A program made the position numbers and the translations under genes. From Chloroflexota bacterium (GTDB lineage Bacteria; Chloroflexota; Anaerolineae; CG2-30-64-16): a DNA stretch of 6,216 nucleotides. Below, piece by piece: positions 4,585 to 6,216 of this stretch. Below the pieces are notes generated by a model. That model saw nothing but the letters and a program-made list of their open reading frames with translations. It ran no database searches and was not told the DNA's origin. Every line of letters begins with the position of its first letter. Position 1 is the first letter of the stretch. The stretch is taken from positions 1 through 6,216 of the forward strand of contig JAKPQT010000537.1 in NCBI GenBank assembly GCA_029555885.1. Direction: 5' to 3'.

Positions 4585-4869
4585 CACAAACTCATTCATC
4601 CCGCTGCCAGAGTTTGGCAACAGCCTCACCCAGCCCTGCGGGACAACGATCACATCCCGGCTTTTGCAGCGGCGGTACTGATCGCCGGCCGATGCGCCAA
4701 GAGCCTTTACCCACTTCATGCCGCTCGCGTGGCTTTCGGCCATGTGTTCGCGCCAGTCGGGCCGGTCAATCCGTGCAGCCCAGCAGCTTGCGCGGCTAAT
4801 GACCGCGTAGCCCTTGGCTGCCGCCTGCTTTGCCGTCATGGTCTGCGGCGCTTGCTTTGTCTTTGGCAT
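4579..4869 (-). CDS. Uncharacterised small basic protein
   Basis: 96 residues, not recognised. The N-terminus is Lys/Ala/Gln-rich (KTKQAPQTMTAKQAAAKGYAV). A central WREHMAESHASGMKWVKALG helix, a basic DQYRRCKSRDVIVV segment and a hydrophobic WVRLLP strand follow. There is no Cys cluster and no membrane helix. The ATG at 4867-4869 has an AAGGAG ribosome-binding site; M11 is a weaker alternative. The TAA stop is exactly the first three bases of the cassette (4579-4581), as for the genes ending at 1046 and 3626. It is the only gene in cassette 4579-4938. Confidence 0.78.
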   Translation of the reverse strand: MPKTKQAPQTMTAKQAAAKGYAVISRASCWAARIDRPDWREHMAESHASGMKWVKALGASAGDQYRRCKSRDVIVVPQGWVRLLPNSGSGMNEFVA

Positions 4870-4888
4870 TCCAACTCCTTTGCGTGTG

Positions 4889-4944
4889 GCCTAACCCGTC
4901 ATTCCAGCGGACTGCTGCGCAGCCGCTGAATTCCCACGTTGGGC
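4889..4944 (+). other. attC site 10
   Basis: R'' GCCTAAC at 4889-4895, R' GTTGGGC at 4938-4944. Arms CAGCGGACTGC and GCAGCCGCTG pair with an unpaired A in the left arm. The minus strand is open through most of the site, and the gene at 4899-5687 is read through both arms to a TGA near the R'' box. Confidence 0.93.
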
Positions 4945-5687
4945 GTCTTGCTGTCGGGCACGGCTGCGGACATCGCTTGCCGGATCGCATCCTTCCAGCC
5001 CGCGCTGATTTGCGTCGTCGGCGCTTCCAGCATGCGGTGCAGAACCTCGCGCAGATTCTCAGCGTCGATCTGCGCCGCCGTCTTCTCGACGAACAGGCGC
5101 GCATGCAAGGCGGAATGCCGCTCCACGTCTTCGGCCAACTTGCCCACGCGCATCGCGTCAAGATTGGATTGCCGCGTCAGGTCACGCAGTTGGTCGCGCA
5201 GTTCGGCGCATCCTTCGCAGCGCGTTGCAACTTCCGGGATGTATTCATCGCACCAGCCGAGGCATCCGTTTTCGCTGCACCCTTCGGGGGTGCGGCAACC
5301 GGGCGTCAGCGGCCTGTCGCTCGTCACTTGGGCGGCGGCGAGAAGCTCCATTCGCCGGATCAGCGCTTGGGCATTCAGGCGCACCACGTCGAGATAGTGT
5401 TCTCCCTTGCTCATGTCAATGACGTGAAGCAAGTGGTTCCGCAGATCGCGGAAGAACAGCGCCAGTTCCGGCTGCGCTGCGGTCAGCAGTCCATGCAGGC
5501 GCTCGACCTCGCGGCGCAGCCCCGCGTTCTCAAAGGCCAACTTGTGCGCGTCGCGTTCGGCCTTGAGTCTTAGCGAGACTTCTTCGCCAAACTCGCAACC
5601 TTCCGTGTGCCACTCTTCGCCGCACACGGGGCAAATCTGCGGCGGCTCTTGTCCTTCTGGCGGGTCGCCAAATGCTTCGCGGCTCAT
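4899..5687 (-). CDS. Zinc-ribbon and coiled-coil protein, tail read from attC
   Basis: 262 residues, not a named family. A zinc-ribbon-like N-terminus (C19, C22, C31 in CPVCGEEWHTEGC) is followed by a coiled coil (about 36-70, LRLKAERDAHKL...LRREVERLHGLL) and a helical segment (75-120). Next comes a Cys cluster CRTPEGCSENGCLGWCDE (C131, C137, C142, C146) and CEGC (C157, C160), then a second coiled coil (161-220). The CLGWCDE cluster and the AAVPDSKTPNV end are shared with the protein at 66-458, which lacks most of the segment between them. The last 12 residues (after PNV) are encoded by attC 10, with the stop at 4899-4901. The ATG at 5685-5687 has a GAGGGG ribosome-binding site and overlaps the stop of the preceding gene in an ATGA arrangement. 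Confidence 0.82.
   Translation of the reverse strand: MSREAFGDPPEGQEPPQICPVCGEEWHTEGCEFGEEVSLRLKAERDAHKLAFENAGLRREVERLHGLLTAAQPELALFFRDLRNHLLHVIDMSKGEHYLDVVRLNAQALIRRMELLAAAQVTSDRPLTPGCRTPEGCSENGCLGWCDEYIPEVATRCEGCAELRDQLRDLTRQSNLDAMRVGKLAEDVERHSALHARLFVEKTAAQIDAENLREVLHRMLEAPTTQISAGWKDAIRQAMSAAVPDSKTPNVGIQRLRSSPLE
4936..4964. repeat. 29-base direct repeat at a cassette end, copy 2
   Basis: Identical to 70-98. It spans the R' box of attC 10 and the start of the next cassette, encoding the shared AVPDSKTPNV residues. Confidence 0.9.
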
Positions 5688-5953
5688 GCGTCGCGCCCCT
5701 CGTATTCGTCGGCTGTCGGCCTGTTCATGCCGTGGCTACAGTTCCGCACGCAGTCATCGTGCCCAGGACCTCCGGGGCCGCCGTAGTCATAGGCGCCGGT
5801 CTTCATGTCCACGTAAACGGGCTGCGAGCATCCGCCCCATCCAATCGGGCAGGCCCGTCCGCCCTCGCTCTGCCACAGCCGCGCGCCGTTGCTCACGGAG
5901 TCAGTGCCGGCCAGTTGCATGGCTCCGGTTATCAGTTCGTCAAGCGTTCGCAT
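5684..5953 (-). CDS. Small Cys-rich phage-type protein
   Basis: 89 residues. A short N-terminal helix (MRTLDELITGAMQLAGT) is followed by a Cys-containing core with CPIGWGGCSQPVYVD, YDYGGPGGPGHDDC and CSHGM (C35, C42, C68, C72). Four Cys plus His suggest a metal site. No function is recognised. The ATG at 5951-5953 with GAG upstream is chosen because MRTLDEL is a natural start. The frame is open further upstream through the leader octamer (PKR) to a TTG at 6026-6028 in the loop of attC 11, preceded by AAGGAA, so an extension of 25 residues cannot be excluded. Its stop overlaps the start of 4899-5687 (ATGA), indicating coupling. The two share cassette 4939-6079. Confidence 0.8.
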   Translation of the reverse strand: MRTLDELITGAMQLAGTDSVSNGARLWQSEGGRACPIGWGGCSQPVYVDMKTGAYDYGGPGGPGHDDCVRNCSHGMNRPTADEYEGRDA

Positions 5954-5966
5954 GCTTACTCTTTTT

Positions 5967-5974
5967 CGCTTCGG
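5967..5974 (+). repeat. Leader octamer CGCTTCGG, copy 5
   Basis: Eight bases outside attC 11, in the leader of the gene at 5684-5953. The spacer GTAGGGCC resembles that of copy 1 (CAAGGGCC). Confidence 0.75.
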
Positions 5975-5982
5975 GTAGGGCC

Positions 5983-6085
5983 GCCCAACTAATCGCTCAA
6001 CCGGAATACCAATGGCGGCAACCGTCAAGCATTCCTTGTCAGTTCGGTGCGCGCCATTGGTATCCGGTTAGCTCAAACGTTAGGC
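5983..6085 (+). other. attC site 11 (long form)
   Basis: R'' GCCCAAC at 5983-5989, R' GTTAGGC at 6079-6085. Arms CAACCGGAATACCAATGGCG and CGCCATTGGTATCCGGTTAG pair for nearly 20 bp with a single unpaired left-arm A. This is the clearest polarity evidence in the window. The loop (about 30 bases) carries minus-strand AAGGAA and TTG signals. Confidence 0.94.
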
Positions 6086-6216
6086 CGCAATCCATCCAGC
6101 GCAGCGCGCAGCCGCGCCAAGTCTTCGACGTGCATGTGGCCTTCTTCCACTACCCACTCGACGGCCTGAACCAGCGGCTTGTGGCGTTCTAGGTCTTCGC
6201 GCATGCGGCTGCGGCC
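6073..6216 (-). CDS. C-terminal part of a small helical protein (cut by window edge)
   Basis: The frame enters from the right edge and runs 47 codons, including MREDLERHKPLVQAVEWVV and HMHVEDLARLRAALDGL, ending LRPNV then TGA. It is helical and acidic, in the style of small phage proteins; no function is recognised. The frame crosses the cassette junction (6079|6080) and its stop (6073-6075) lies in the spacer of attC 11, exactly as at 66-68. A rival frame ends in TAA at the cassette boundary but is Arg/Ala/Gly-rich and looks non-coding. Confidence 0.7.
   Translation of the reverse strand, partial: GRSRMREDLERHKPLVQAVEWVVEEGHMHVEDLARLRAALDGLRPNV

Larger units (their letters stand above)
1..6216 (+). 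mobile_element. Integron-type gene cassette array, cassettes reversed relative to attC
   Basis: Eleven attC sites in one polarity divide the window into ten complete cassettes and two partial ones. Predicted exchange points (G^TT of each R' box) fall after 72, 1045, 1432, 1862, 2230, 2687, 3141, 3625, 4578, 4938 and 6079, giving cassettes of about 360 to 1140 bp. Each holds one gene or a tight pair, as in chromosomal integrons, with almost no spare DNA. The unusual part is that every gene is on the opposite strand to attC polarity. No intI, attI or Pc promoter lies in the window, so whether this is a chromosomal integron, a CALIN (cassettes without integrase) or an array inside a phage genome is undecided. 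The phage-like gene content favours a phage or prophage setting, by inference. Confidence 0.85.

Noticed and set aside
4830..5573. Plus-strand open frame of 247 codons
   Set aside because: It reads through attC 10 and opposes the zinc-ribbon and coiled-coil gene, which has an RBS, an ATGA overlap and a paralogue in this window.
6080..6216. Frame ending with TAA at the cassette boundary in the last partial cassette
   Set aside because: Its translation is Arg/Ala/Gly/Pro-rich without hydrophobic pattern; the overlapping frame ending at 6073 gives a regular helical protein.

Overview
This GC-rich window (roughly 60-70% G+C over most of its length) looks like betaproteobacterial (Burkholderiales-type) DNA or a phage or prophage of such a host. 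The basis is codon style and gene content: an XF1762-family GNAT-like protein, a DUF3268 zinc-finger protein, Ea22-like proteins and several small Cys-rich proteins. No taxonomic marker is present, so this placement is inference.

The window is a gene-cassette array. Eleven integron-type attC sites (the first cut by the left edge) lie at 1-78, 952-1051, 1352-1438, 1809-1868, 2176-2236, 2624-2693, 3091-3147, 3529-3631, 4529-4584, 4889-4944 and 5983-6085. Each complete site has an RYYYAAC-like R'' box, inverted L arms and a GTTRRRY-like R' box. In nine of the ten complete sites an unpaired A sits in the left (L'') arm on the + strand, as in classical attC such as that of aadA. All sites therefore have the same polarity, pointing along the + strand. 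Cutting at G^TTRRRY gives ten complete cassettes: 73-1045, 1046-1432, 1433-1862, 1863-2230, 2231-2687, 2688-3141, 3142-3625, 3626-4578, 4579-4938 and 4939-6079, with partial cassettes at both ends.

All 15 coding regions I can support (two cut by the window edges) are on the minus strand, opposite to normal cassette polarity (gene, then its attC, in the same direction). Seven complete cassettes carry one gene. Three carry two genes that overlap or nearly touch (440-1018 with 66-458; 4282-4503 with 3626-4273; 5684-5953 with 4899-5687). Because the genes are reversed, the cassette's first bases (TTAGGC) supply the TAA stop for three genes. Four others read across the cassette junction and take their stop from the neighbouring attC. 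At the other end, some start codons lie inside long attC loops.

The products are mostly small, uncharacterised proteins of phage accessory type: GNAT-like, zinc-ribbon, coiled-coil and Ea22-like proteins, and one small basic protein ending in an SSB-like acidic tip. No integrase gene, attI site or convincing promoter is visible. The simplest reading is that all genes are co-transcribed leftwards from outside the window, as in a phage early region, while the attC sites make them exchangeable. This arrangement, an inverted integron-like array of phage-type genes, is the most interesting aspect of the window.
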